Source: Nocardia vaccinii NBRC 15922 | Lineage (GTDB): Bacteria > Actinomycetota > Actinomycetes > Mycobacteriales > Mycobacteriaceae | Length of the DNA stretch: 64,000 nucleotides | Reading direction: 5' to 3' | Assembly: GCF_001613305.1 (NCBI RefSeq) | Contig: NZ_BDCC01000028.1 | Span: 62,001 to 126,000, forward strand | In this document: positions 41,984 through 50,818 of the stretch, one piece after another | Layout of the letters: every line of letters starts with the position of its first letter | How positions within the stretch are numbered: the stretch's first letter is position 1 | Translations under genes and position numbers: made by a program | Notes under the pieces: model-generated | The model's input: the letters and a program-made list of their open reading frames with translations, nothing else | Database searches by the model: none | What the model was told of the DNA's origin: nothing

Positions 41984-43078
41984 GTGACCATCGATCTGCG
42001 CGCCGATCCCATCACCCTCACCGCCGCCCTCGTGGACATCCCGAGCGTCTCCAAGGACGAGGCGGCGATCGTCGACACGGTGACGTGGGCGCTGCGCGAG
42101 CAGACCAGCGGTTTCGAGGTGCTGCGCTGTGGCAACACGGTGCTGGCCCGCACCGATCGCGGCCGGGACACCCGCGTCATCCTGGCCGGCCATCTGGACA
42201 CCGTGCCGATCGCGGACAACGTCCCGGGCCGGTTCGAGACGCTGGCCGGGCAGGAGACGCTCTACGGGTGTGGCAGCGTCGACATGAAATCCGGTGACGC
42301 GGTATTCCTGCACCTGGCCGCGACGGTCGCCGATCCGGTGTGCGATCTGACGCTGATCTTCTACGACTGCGAGGAGATCGCCGCCGAGTTCAACGGCCTG
42401 GGCCGGATCGAACGCGAACTACCCGAATGGCTCGACGGTGATCTGGCGATCCTGGGCGAACCGTCCGGCGGCTGGATCGAGGCCGGATGTCAGGGCACCC
42501 TGCGCGTTCGGCTCACGGTCAGCGGCACCCGCGCGCACACCGCGCGAGCCTGGAAGGGCGACAACGCGATTCATGCTCTCGCTCCGATCCTGCAACGCCT
42601 GAGCGACTATCGTCCGCGCGAGGTGGACATCGACGGCTGTAGCTATCGCGAGGGACTGTCGGCGGTGCGGATCGGCGGCGGCGTGGCAGGTAACGTGGTG
42701 CCGGACGAGGCCACGGTGGACGTGAATTTCCGCTTCGCCCCGGACCGTTCGCTCGAGCAGGCGACCGAGCATGTGCGGCAGGTGTTCTCGGGTCTGGACC
42801 TGAGTTTCGAACGCACCGACGGCGCATCCGGCGCATTGCCCGGACTGACCGCTCCCGCCGCCAAGGATCTTGTCGAGCAGGTGCATTCGCACGGCGGCGG
42901 CGGTGTTCGCGCCAAATACGGGTGGACCGACGTCTCGCGCTTCGCCGCTCGCGGCATCCCCGCGGTCAACTTCGGCCCGGGCGACCCGAACCTCGCGCAC
43001 ACCGTCGACGAGCACGTCCCCACCGCGCAGATCACCATGGTCACCAGCATCCTGCGCGGATATCTCACCCGATCCTGA
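41984..43078 (+). CDS. dapE: Succinyl-diaminopimelate desuccinylase DapE
   Basis: 364 residues from GTG 41984, 7 nt after a -10-like TAGGCT (41971-41976). M20 dimetal peptidase: AGHLDTVPIADN (His ~70, Asp ~72), YGCGSVDMKSG (bridging Asp), YDCEEIA (catalytic Glu-Glu), LAILGEPSGG, and final His in PNLAHTVDEH. It cleaves N-succinyl-LL-diaminopimelate. Divergent from dapD. Confidence 0.95.
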   Translation: MTIDLRADPITLTAALVDIPSVSKDEAAIVDTVTWALREQTSGFEVLRCGNTVLARTDRGRDTRVILAGHLDTVPIADNVPGRFETLAGQETLYGCGSVDMKSGDAVFLHLAATVADPVCDLTLIFYDCEEIAAEFNGLGRIERELPEWLDGDLAILGEPSGGWIEAGCQGTLRVRLTVSGTRAHTARAWKGDNAIHALAPILQRLSDYRPREVDIDGCSYREGLSAVRIGGGVAGNVVPDEATVDVNFRFAPDRSLEQATEHVRQVFSGLDLSFERTDGASGALPGLTAPAAKDLVEQVHSHGGGGVRAKYGWTDVSRFAARGIPAVNFGPGDPNLAHTVDEHVPTAQITMVTSILRGYLTRS

Positions 43079-43108
43079 CCCGGCAACACAACTGCTAGCG
43101 TTTATTTC

Positions 43109-43912
43109 ATGTCCAGCGAAGCCGAACCCGTTGCCTCCCGATCTCCTCGGTCGGCCCCCAAATACCGGGGGCCGATCATATTGCGGGGCGATCGTAAGCG
43201 GGGGATCGGTACCACCGATCAGCATCTGCTCGACGGGCGCGGACCGACCGACTGGGTGCACACCGACCCGTGGCGGGTGTTGCGGATCCAGAGCGAATTC
43301 GTGGAGGGGTTCGGCGCGCTCGCCGAGATCCCCCCGGCCGTAACCGTTTTCGGGTCCGCGCGCACGCCGGTGGATCATCCGGAGTACCAGGCCGCGCAGG
43401 CGATCGGCGGGGCGCTCTCGCGCGCCGGATTCGCGGTGATCACCGGCGGTGGGCCGGGGGTGATGGAGGCGGCCAACCGCGGTGCGCACGAGGCGGGCGG
43501 GTATTCGATCGGCCTGGGCATCGAACTGCCGATGGAACAAGGGCTGAACGAGTGGGTGGATCTGGGGATAAATTTCCGCTACTTCTTCGCCCGCAAGACC
43601 ATGTTCGTCAAGTATTCACAGGCGTTCATCTGCCTGCCGGGCGGATTCGGCACACTGGACGAGTTGTTCGAGGCGCTGACCCTGGTGCAGACGAACAAGA
43701 TCACTCGCTTCCCGATCATCTTGTTCGGCACCCGGTACTGGTCGGGCCTGGTCGACTGGCTGCACGATTCGTTGATGGGGTCGGACAAGATCGCGCCCGG
43801 GGACCTGAGTCTGGTGGAGGTCACCGACAGTGTGGAAACGGTGGTCGACATCGTGGTTCGCGCTGCCGAGAGCCGCGGTGAGGATTCGATGGGGACGGAG
43901 GACAAGTGGTGA
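43109..43912 (+). CDS. LOG-family (TIGR00730) protein, long form
   Basis: 267 residues, ATG 7 nt after a -10-like TAGCGT (43096-43101). The lysine-decarboxylase-like fold holds GGGPGVMEAANRGA and PGGFGTLDELFE, the pair of motifs that in LOG proteins bind AMP and release cytokinin-type bases by phosphoribohydrolase action. An N-terminal ~75-residue extension with GPTDWVHTDPWRVLRIQSEF is typical of the longer actinobacterial group. It overlaps the next LOG gene by 4 bp. Confidence 0.9.
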   Translation: MSSEAEPVASRSPRSAPKYRGPIILRGDRKRGIGTTDQHLLDGRGPTDWVHTDPWRVLRIQSEFVEGFGALAEIPPAVTVFGSARTPVDHPEYQAAQAIGGALSRAGFAVITGGGPGVMEAANRGAHEAGGYSIGLGIELPMEQGLNEWVDLGINFRYFFARKTMFVKYSQAFICLPGGFGTLDELFEALTLVQTNKITRFPIILFGTRYWSGLVDWLHDSLMGSDKIAPGDLSLVEVTDSVETVVDIVVRAAESRGEDSMGTEDKW

Positions 43913-44463
43913 GTGAGCGCCCGTTGGCGGTGTGCGTCTACTGTTCGGCCAGTGCCGGGGATGCGGCGCATCTGCGGCTGGCCGCCCAGGTCGGCACCGA
44001 GATCGCCAGGCGAGGTTGGCAATTGGTATCCGGCGGCGGAAACGTATCGATGATGGGCGCGGTCGCGACCTCGGCCCGCGCCGGTGGCGCGCGCACGGTC
44101 GGCGTCATTCCGAAACATCTCGTGCATCACGAGGTCGCCGACGTCGACGCCGAGGAGCTGATCGTCACCGACACCATGCGCGAGCGCAAACAGGTGATGG
44201 AGGATCGCGCCGACGCCTTCCTCACCCTGCCGGGCGGCATCGGCACGCTGGAGGAGTTCTTCGAAACCTGGACCGGCGGATATCTCGGCACGCACGACAA
44301 GCCGGTGGTGGTGCTCGATCCGCTCGGGCATTATCAGGGCCTGTTCGCCTGGATCGAGCAACTGCTCGACAGCGGGTTCGTCACCCGGGCCTCGCTCGAC
44401 CGGATCCGGGTCACGCCGGATCTTCCGCAGGCGTTCGACACCCTCGCATCCCTGTCGGTCTGA
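43909..44463 (+). CDS. LOG-family (TIGR00730) protein, short form, Rv1205-like
   Basis: 184 residues from GTG 43909 (GGAGG 7 nt upstream; GTG 43906 is possible). Motifs SGGGNVSMMGAVA, MRERKQVMEDRADAFLTLPG and PGGIGTLEEFFETWT match cytokinin riboside 5'-monophosphate phosphoribohydrolases. The M. tuberculosis counterpart Rv1205 makes cytokinins and is degraded by the proteasome. Two LOG genes in tandem suggest duplication and divergence. Confidence 0.93.
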   Translation: MSERPLAVCVYCSASAGDAAHLRLAAQVGTEIARRGWQLVSGGGNVSMMGAVATSARAGGARTVGVIPKHLVHHEVADVDAEELIVTDTMRERKQVMEDRADAFLTLPGGIGTLEEFFETWTGGYLGTHDKPVVVLDPLGHYQGLFAWIEQLLDSGFVTRASLDRIRVTPDLPQAFDTLASLSV

Positions 44464-44487
44464 ATCCGGAACCCGTTGGAGGACATC

Positions 44488-46256
44488 GTGGCCGCGGACG
44501 TCTCGACGAACGTCACCCTGTTCGATCTGCTGCGCAAACTGCCCGCGCTGGCTGCGGACGCGCCCGTCATGCTGCGTGGAGCCGCCGGGATGCTGGTGCG
44601 TCCCGGCGACCGGGCCTCGATCGGGTCCTATTTCCAGCGCGCCGCCGACCGGGTACCGGATCGGCCGTTCCTGCGCTTCGAAGACCGTGAATTCACCTAC
44701 GGCGCAGCAAATCTCGAGGTGAACCGGTACGCCGCGGTGCTGGCCGAGCACGGCGTCTCGCGCGGTGCTGTGGTCGGGGTGTTGATGACCAACCGGCCCG
44801 AGACGCTGTTCGTGGTGCTGGCGACGGTCAAGCTGGGCGCGACGGTCGGGCTGCTCAATCATCACCAGCGCGACCGCGTCCTGGCGCACAGTGTCGGACT
44901 GCTCGGCAGCGTGGTGAACGTGATCGGCGCGGAGTGCCGGGAGGCGCTGGACTCGTTGTCCGAGCCGCCCGCGAATCTGCTCTTCGCCGAGGAACTCGCC
45001 GACCGCGCACGCACCGCATCGACCGCGAATCCACCTGCCTGCCAGGATGTTCGGGCCAGCGAGCGGGCCTTCCTGATCTTCACCTCCGGCACCACCGGCC
45101 TGCCCAAGGCCAGCGTGATGACGCATCTGCGGTGGATCAAGGGGATGGCGGGGCTCGGCGGTCTGGGTATCCGTCTGCGCGGTGCGGACACGCTGTACTG
45201 CTGCCTGCCGCTGTATCACAACAACGCGCTGACCGTGGCATTGGGCGCTGTCCTCGGATCGCGGGCGACCCTGGCGCTGGGCCGTAAATTCTCCGCGTCC
45301 GGCTTCTGGGACGAGGTCATCGCGAGCCGTGCCACGGGGTTCATCTACATCGGCGAGCTGTGCCGGTATCTGCTCAATCAGCCCGAAAAGCCGCAGGAGC
45401 GAGCGCATTCGGTGCGACTGGCGGTCGGCAACGGGTTGCGCCCGGAGCTGTGGGACGAGTTCCGGCGACGTTTCGGCATCGGCCGGATCGTTGAGTTCTA
45501 TGCCGCGAGCGAGGGAAATATCGGCTTCATCAACGCGTTCGGCGTGGATCGCACCGCCGGATTCGGGCCGCTGCCGTATGCGATCGTCGAGGTGGACGAC
45601 GCCACGGGCAAGGCGCGGCGGTTCGAGGACGGCCGGGCCCGGCGCGTGCGCTCCGGCGGCACCGGTCTGCTGCTGGCCAAGGTGACCGGCCGGTCGCCCT
45701 TCGACGGCTATACGGACAAGTCGGCGACCGAGGCGAAATTGGTGCGCAACGCATTTCGTGACGGTGACTGCTGGTTCGACACCGGAGACCTTGTGCGCGA
45801 CCAGCATTGGCATCACATCGCCTTCGTCGACCGCCTCGGCGACACCTTCCGCTGGAAGGGTGAGAATGTGGCGACCACGGAGGTCGAGGGCGCGTTCGAC
45901 GGCGTCGAGTGGATCACTCAGGCGGTGGTCTACGGGGTCGACATCCCCGGAACGGACGGTAAGGCCGGGATGGCCGCGGTAACTCTGCGGCCCGGCACGG
46001 ACTTCGACGGCAAAGCCCTGGCCGCCCACCTCTACGACCGGCTACCGGGTTACGCTGCCCCCTGTTCATTCGGGTGGTCGACGAACTCGAAACCACCAGC
46101 ACCTTCAAGAGCCGCAAGGTGGACCTCCGCAAACAAGGCTTCACCCCGGACGAAACCACCACCCGCTACGCCCTTTCCGGCCGCACCGACGGCTACGTCC
46201 CGTTCTACGACGCATACCCCGAAGAGGTCGCCGCAGGCGCGAAGCCCGCGCCCTGA
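44488..46256 (+). pseudogene. fadD6: Long-chain acyl-CoA synthetase FadD6, frameshifted near the 3' end
   Basis: GTG 44488 with GGAGG (44478-44482) upstream. FATP-type ligase: FLIFTSGTTGLPKASVMTHL, YAASEGNIGFINAF, WFDTGDLVRDQHW, RLGDTFRWKGENVATTEVE. The match to FadD6 (Rv1206) is full length, but at LPGYAAP the frame breaks. The DNA reads five C at 46058-46062 where six would continue the frame as LFIRVVDELE. The right C-terminus (FKSRKVDLRKQGF, YVPFYDAYPEEV) is found in another frame and ends at 46256. Read without correction, translation runs on in an aberrant frame to 46869. This is one missing base in a homopolymer, either a real mutation or a sequencing error. The catalytic core is intact. 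Confidence 0.88.
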
Positions 46257-46402
46257 GCCGCCGCACCGCGCCGGTCGCGATCGCGGATTCATGGCGATAC
46301 CGCCCGGGAGGGGCGTCGCTCGCCCCGTGCCGGAGAATGCCGGGTTCGGGGCGCGGCCTCGCGTTCGCCGGCGATCGGTCGGCAGTGTCCTAGAGTGTTG
46401 CC

Positions 46403-47023
46403 ATGCCCGAGCCGAGCGAGGGGGAGATTCCGGGGGCCGACCGCACTGTCTCCCACCAAGCCCAGGGCGGTGCCGAGTCGGCCGAGGAAAGGTCCCGCGA
46501 TCCGGCTCGTCGGCGCGTCAAACTGGCTCTGGCGGTGCTGGTTCCCCTACACACGGCATTCTGGATCTACTACTGGGCGAGTTCCAGCCGACACGGTCTG
46601 GCCGCGCACGCTGTCCTGCTGACCTGTGTGCCACCCACGGTGGTGACGATCCTGGCTGTCGTGGCGGTGCTGGCTCTTCGAGATCGTTTGTGGACCGTGA
46701 TCGTCCTGCTGATCACGGGCTTGGACATTCTGATCACCTTCGCGAAGATATATTACGACGCCGGCACCACGGAGCACTTCACCGAGCCGCTGTCCCACGT
46801 CGGCGCATTGTTCTTCTCGCTCGGCATGCTCACTACCGCGGGAACCGGCACAATCTCGCCGGTCAGTGACGCCGCGAGAGTCATCGTCGGTATTCAGATG
46901 GCGCTCGATCTGTTGTATTTCGGTGTGGTGGTGGTCATCGCCGTATCCCGTTTCACCGAGATCGATCCCGCGCAGCTCGCCGGCCGCCGGCGTCATGCCG
47001 GGGCCTCGGACGATGAGACATGA
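46403..47023 (+). CDS. Ion-channel-like membrane protein with unusual pore motif
   Basis: 206 residues from ATG 46403, 6 nt after a -10-like TAGAGT (46391-46396). A polar N-terminus (~38 residues) is followed by membrane spans at ~40-58, ~70-91 and ~97-113, then a re-entrant-like stretch LFFSLGMLTTAGTGTISPVS, then a last span (residues ~157-181). The arrangement matches the pore loop and inner helix of two-TM potassium channels, but the selectivity filter would read TTAGTGT (~144-150) instead of TVGYG. It may be a non-selective or inactive relative. Confidence 0.72.
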   Translation: MPEPSEGEIPGADRTVSHQAQGGAESAEERSRDPARRRVKLALAVLVPLHTAFWIYYWASSSRHGLAAHAVLLTCVPPTVVTILAVVAVLALRDRLWTVIVLLITGLDILITFAKIYYDAGTTEHFTEPLSHVGALFFSLGMLTTAGTGTISPVSDAARVIVGIQMALDLLYFGVVVVIAVSRFTEIDPAQLAGRRRHAGASDDET

Positions 47024-47030
47024 CCGAATT

Positions 47031-48044
47031 TCATTTCATGACGGCGAGATTGCGCCAGAGGTTCCGCAAACTGTCCGTGCCACCGAAGAGGGTGGTGAAG
47101 TTGGTGGAATCGATCAGCACGATATCCCCGGCGCGCGTGCCGTCGGGCGGCATCCAGATCAACGCGTTGAATTCGGTGTTTCCGGCCGCGGTGAACGGGT
47201 GGGGACGGGTGAGATCGACCGGTTGACGGCCGAGGACCCGCAAGGACCCGCTTTCCGGTGCGGTGAGTTCGTAATGCGGCAGGTGAGGGTGGAAATTGAA
47301 GGTGGTGACCTGGTCGAGCAAGTGGGGGCCGTCCAGTTCGGGAAAACGAGTGAGCGGAGCGATCCGCGTCGTGCCGTCGACGACCGCGGGCCGCAGCCCC
47401 CACGTGTTGTGTACGGGCACATCGAGTGCCGTCATCAGCGAGCGGGTGTATCGGCTGAATCGTTGCTGCCGGGGTACCAGCGGGTCGCCGTGATGCTGGT
47501 ATTCGGTCTGCCGCTGGGCGAAGTCGTCGGTGAAGCCGACGTCGTGGTGCGGTGCGAGCAGCAGGCAGGTGCCTTCGCGTCGCAGCCAGTTCCGGATGGC
47601 CTCGATCTCCTCGGGCGCGGCCTCCTGCCGGGACAGCAGATGGTCGAGCCCGAATATCATCAGCGTGTCGGTGTCGGCGAGGATACGGTCGTCGACCGGT
47701 AGCCGATATCCGGCTTGATCGACGCGTTGGAAGACCGCGACCGGGTGACCGGTCGCCTCGCCGGCAAGGCGCTGAAATGCCAGGGTCGAGCGATGGAACA
47801 GCTCGAGTGTGCCTGCGATGCCCTGCAGAAAGTGCGCCGGGTCGTACTCGGGAGTCTCGTAGGCAGGCCATGAGACGTTCCGGACTTCAGTGATGGTGGA
47901 GAACCGATTGTAGATTTCGGCGGGATCGCGTTGGGCTTCCCACGGATAGCTCCAGGTCCAGTAGATGCTGATCCGCCGTCGTCCGTCCCGCGCACGGGGG
48001 ATGTGGTCCTGGTTGTAGGTGCGCGCCGAGGATGGAGTGCTCAC
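47031..48044 (-). CDS. Hypothetical protein of a DyP-peroxidase cluster
   Basis: 337 residues. No signal peptide, no membrane span. Features seen: ISIYWTWSYPWEAQRDPAEI, ADTDTLMIFGLDHLLSRQ, REGTCLLLAPHHDVG and a final GDIVLIDSTNFTTLFGG. The alternation DTLMIFG ... TCLLLAPH suggests a Rossmann-like or class I glutamine-amidotransferase-like (ThuA/DUF4159-like) fold, but no catalytic Cys is seen. Third gene of a cluster with the DyP-type peroxidase (16-bp gap) and a 186-residue protein. Family not recognised. Confidence 0.75.
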   Translation of the reverse strand: MSTPSSARTYNQDHIPRARDGRRRISIYWTWSYPWEAQRDPAEIYNRFSTITEVRNVSWPAYETPEYDPAHFLQGIAGTLELFHRSTLAFQRLAGEATGHPVAVFQRVDQAGYRLPVDDRILADTDTLMIFGLDHLLSRQEAAPEEIEAIRNWLRREGTCLLLAPHHDVGFTDDFAQRQTEYQHHGDPLVPRQQRFSRYTRSLMTALDVPVHNTWGLRPAVVDGTTRIAPLTRFPELDGPHLLDQVTTFNFHPHLPHYELTAPESGSLRVLGRQPVDLTRPHPFTAAGNTEFNALIWMPPDGTRAGDIVLIDSTNFTTLFGGTDSLRNLWRNLAVMK

Positions 48045-48060
48045 GGCCTCGAACCGCCTT

Positions 48061-49395
48061 TCACTCGTCGAGTGTGGCCAGGTAGTGCAGTGCCCTGATG
48101 CCGGGGAGGAAGAAATACGCCCCGCCTTCGAGGGTGGTGAAAGCGGGCAGGCGCTTGTACACCGTGCGGATGGGGCGTGCGGGCACGGTGAAGTCCAGGG
48201 TGCCGTCCTGGGCGCCGCAGATGGGGTCGTGTTCGTTGCCGAGTTCGTGGAAGCTCGCGTCGTTGATCCAGACGTTCTGGGCGAACTCGAATTGCCGGAT
48301 CAGGCTGGCGCAGATGATGAATGCGGCGATACCGCGATCGACGCCGTCGTCCACCGCGCCCTCCGGGAGCGCGGGGCCGTAGGTGGCTCCGCGTCGAATC
48401 ATTCTGCGCCGGTTCATGTTCACGGCCGTATCGCGTGGGTTGAGGCGTCGTGCGTGCGCACCCAGTGGCACCGCGTAACCGTGCGGATCCATTCGTCCGT
48501 AGTCGAAATCGTTGTTGCGCAGAGGATCCGCACCCAACTGCGGATCGTCCGCATCGGGGGACAGCACCAGCGGCGCACCGCTGCGCCAGCGCCCCATCAG
48601 CTTCGCGGCGAGCAGTTCCTGTCCGTCGGGGCCGTCGGCGTGTTCGCGCAGAAAGTCCCGGAACGCGCCGACGTGCTCCCGCAGCCGCCGGTAGGCCAGG
48701 TAACTTCCGTTGCGGGACAACACTTCCGGCTGCGGTAACCGATGGGGTGGGCCCGCCTCGTCCGGATAGCCGAGGATGAATTCACCGGCTTTCAGCGGTG
48801 CCCCCGAGCCCGGCGTGGGGACTTCGCCGGATCCCTCGATGACCGGCTGGGACAACCGGTCCCGGAAACCGAAGTGGTCGTGGGCGTAGTCGAACGGCGG
48901 CGAGGCGTTCAGATCCAGGTGCGACAACACCCGCACCCCGGGGCAGCGGGCGAGGTGTTCGCGATGTGCACCGGTGGCGCGCCGGTGTTCGGCGGCGTTG
49001 CGCGCGAACAGGATTGCGATGGCGTGCAGGTCGTCACCCGCCAGTCCGCCCAGCCAGTTGTCGGGGTGATCGGCCCCCGTATCGCCGAGGATGTCGGCGC
49101 GGGCGGCCATACCTTCGCGAAACTCGTCCGGGAAGCTGTCCAGCGCGGGCCCGGGCAGTCCGAGCGCGCGCAGACCGGACCAGGTGAACGCCAGCGTGAT
49201 CCAGCGCTGGGAACTGTCCATCGTGGCGCGCGCGTCCGCGGCCGACTGGACCCGGTCCAGCAGACCGGTCAACCAGGCCCGCCCGCCGTCGGGGTCGTCG
49301 AAGGACAGGAACTCGTAGCGGCCGGTCATCGCCGGGGTGCGGGTCAGCAGGATGTGCTGGATGTCGTCGAGTTCGAGTGTCGCCGCGGGGCTCAT
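48061..49395 (-). CDS. DyP-type haem peroxidase, divergent
   Basis: 444 residues. It shows the dimeric alpha/beta-barrel peroxidase features: HFGFRDRLSQPVIEG at ~174-188, where the family motif GxxDG is present as GFRDR with the catalytic Asp ~179 kept but the last Gly replaced by Arg. The proximal haem His ~315 is in GAHARRLNPR, and RRMIRRGATYG with FFICASL-like AAFIICASLIRQFEF follows. No Tat signal, so cytosolic. It overlaps the upstream 186-residue gene by 4 bp (ATGA). It probably oxidises an organic substrate with hydrogen peroxide, or acts in a pathway with its two neighbours. Confidence 0.88.
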   Translation of the reverse strand: MSPAATLELDDIQHILLTRTPAMTGRYEFLSFDDPDGGRAWLTGLLDRVQSAADARATMDSSQRWITLAFTWSGLRALGLPGPALDSFPDEFREGMAARADILGDTGADHPDNWLGGLAGDDLHAIAILFARNAAEHRRATGAHREHLARCPGVRVLSHLDLNASPPFDYAHDHFGFRDRLSQPVIEGSGEVPTPGSGAPLKAGEFILGYPDEAGPPHRLPQPEVLSRNGSYLAYRRLREHVGAFRDFLREHADGPDGQELLAAKLMGRWRSGAPLVLSPDADDPQLGADPLRNNDFDYGRMDPHGYAVPLGAHARRLNPRDTAVNMNRRRMIRRGATYGPALPEGAVDDGVDRGIAAFIICASLIRQFEFAQNVWINDASFHELGNEHDPICGAQDGTLDFTVPARPIRTVYKRLPAFTTLEGGAYFFLPGIRALHYLATLDE

Positions 49396-49952
49396 TGCAT
49401 CTGGTCGAGCATGTCGGAGAACGCCGTCTTCAACCGCAGCGACTTCTTGATCTCGTCGGCGGTGACATAGGGGTATTCACCGTATTCGAGAAAGCTCGGG
49501 TACTGGTGCGCCCGGACGAACTCGACGAACGATTGCGGGTTCTCCTTCCAATCTTCCGGGAACCCTTCGAGATTGGTGAACACGGTTGTGATGCCGGTCT
49601 GGCTGAACAGCGTCACGGCATCCTCGGTGTATTTGTCGAAATCGGTGTCGAAGATCCCCTGGTACTGAAAATGCAGTCCTGATCCGATATCGAAGAGCAG
49701 CCATCGCAGATAATGTAAACGTAAGGGCGCCAACACATCTGGGCTGGCTGCGATGGCCTCTTCGATCTGCTTGCCGTACGCCCGAATGGCCTCTTCCCGT
49801 CCCGGTTTCACTTTCGCGATGATCGAGAAGCCGTAACATGCCGGCGTTCGTGGATAAATCGGACCGTATCGTCCACGCCGTAATTCGAAGTAGCCCTCCT
49901 TCGGAATGGCTACAGCCGCCGGCTCGGCCCAGCTGGAATCAGGATCGGACAT
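49392..49952 (-). CDS. 186-residue protein, first gene of the DyP cluster
   Basis: ATG 49952 is preceded by GAGGAGG at 8 nt; a longer start at 49997 is possible. The core begins GFSIIAKVKPGREEAIRAYG and continues LHYLRWLLFDIG, HFQYQGIFDTDFDKYTEDAV, and TGITTVFTNLEGFPEDW: alternating strand-helix of the dimeric alpha/beta-barrel type, the same superfamily fold as DyP itself. C-terminal FLEYGEYPYVTADEIKKSLR. No family name is known to me. Overlaps the peroxidase gene, so the two are translated together. Confidence 0.78.
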   Translation of the reverse strand: MSDPDSSWAEPAAVAIPKEGYFELRRGRYGPIYPRTPACYGFSIIAKVKPGREEAIRAYGKQIEEAIAASPDVLAPLRLHYLRWLLFDIGSGLHFQYQGIFDTDFDKYTEDAVTLFSQTGITTVFTNLEGFPEDWKENPQSFVEFVRAHQYPSFLEYGEYPYVTADEIKKSLRLKTAFSDMLDQMQ

Positions 49953-50030
49953 GTCGACACCCTCCTCAGCCGCAGAAGTAAGCCGTACGTTTGCCATAAT
50001 ATGCTTCCGCCTCGTCGACAGGACGCCGTT

Positions 50031-50723
50031 ATGCCGACCTCGCCGCACGACACCGAGCCGCCGCCCCTGCGCCGGCTGTCCACCCCGCGTGCCGCCGCCT
50101 CGGCCGGAGTGGTCTTCGCGGTCCTGCTCGCCACTACGATGATCTTGATTCGCATCAGAATGCCCGGCGACGCAGCGGATTCAGCTCGTTGGCTGCATAG
50201 TCAGCACGGGACGATCACGACGGCCACGGTGCTGATGCCCTTCGCGGGGATCAGCTTCCTCTGGTTCATCGGCGTCGTGCGCGATGGGTTCGGGCCGGGC
50301 GAGGACAGATTCTTCCTCACGATATTTCTCGGCAGCGGGCTGCTGTTTCTGGCGATGATGTTCGTTGCCACCGCTGTCGCCGCCGGCTTGCTGTTCGGCA
50401 ACACCGGTGTAGTCGATTCGGCCGCCCATGCCGAGGTTGTCGGCTTCGGCAGGACGATCATCGTTTCCGCGAGCCAGACCTACGCGCTGCGCATGGGTGC
50501 TGTGTTCATGATTTCGCTGGGGACGATCTGGCTGAGGACGGGATGGATGCCGCGGTGGCTGGCGGGCCTCACCTACCTGATGGCCGTGGCCATGCTGATC
50601 GGCGCCGAGGTGAGCAGGTGGACAACGCTGGCGTTCCCCGCGTGGGTATTGGTCGTGAGCGTTCTGCTCCTGGTGCGCTGCGGCCGCAACGCCGCACTCG
50701 AATCCGGATCGCATACGCCGTAG
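50031..50723 (+). CDS. Membrane protein, six predicted spans
   Basis: 230 residues from ATG 50031 (AGGACG upstream; ATG 50001 would add ten). Hydrophobic segments at about residues 26-42, 62-83, 97-120, 146-165, 173-190 and 195-213. Loops include RDGFGPGEDRFFL and HAEVVGFGRTIIVSASQTYA. It has no transporter or enzyme motif that I recognise. Divergent from the DyP cluster, with the promoter region between 49952 and 50031. Confidence 0.75.
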   Translation: MPTSPHDTEPPPLRRLSTPRAAASAGVVFAVLLATTMILIRIRMPGDAADSARWLHSQHGTITTATVLMPFAGISFLWFIGVVRDGFGPGEDRFFLTIFLGSGLLFLAMMFVATAVAAGLLFGNTGVVDSAAHAEVVGFGRTIIVSASQTYALRMGAVFMISLGTIWLRTGWMPRWLAGLTYLMAVAMLIGAEVSRWTTLAFPAWVLVVSVLLLVRCGRNAALESGSHTP

Positions 50724-50818
50724 CAGGCCGCCGGGTCGAGTGGGCTGCGCCCCATCCCCGGGTGCAGGGTGCCGATCAGCGCGGAGAGCGGCGGGAAGGG
50801 GTCCAGTACAGTCTGGGT

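Noticed and set aside
46257..46869. Extension of the fadD6 frame to 797 codons
   Set aside because: It is the aberrant frame after the C-run. The conserved C-terminus lies in the other frame and stops at 46256, and a separate gene begins at 46403.
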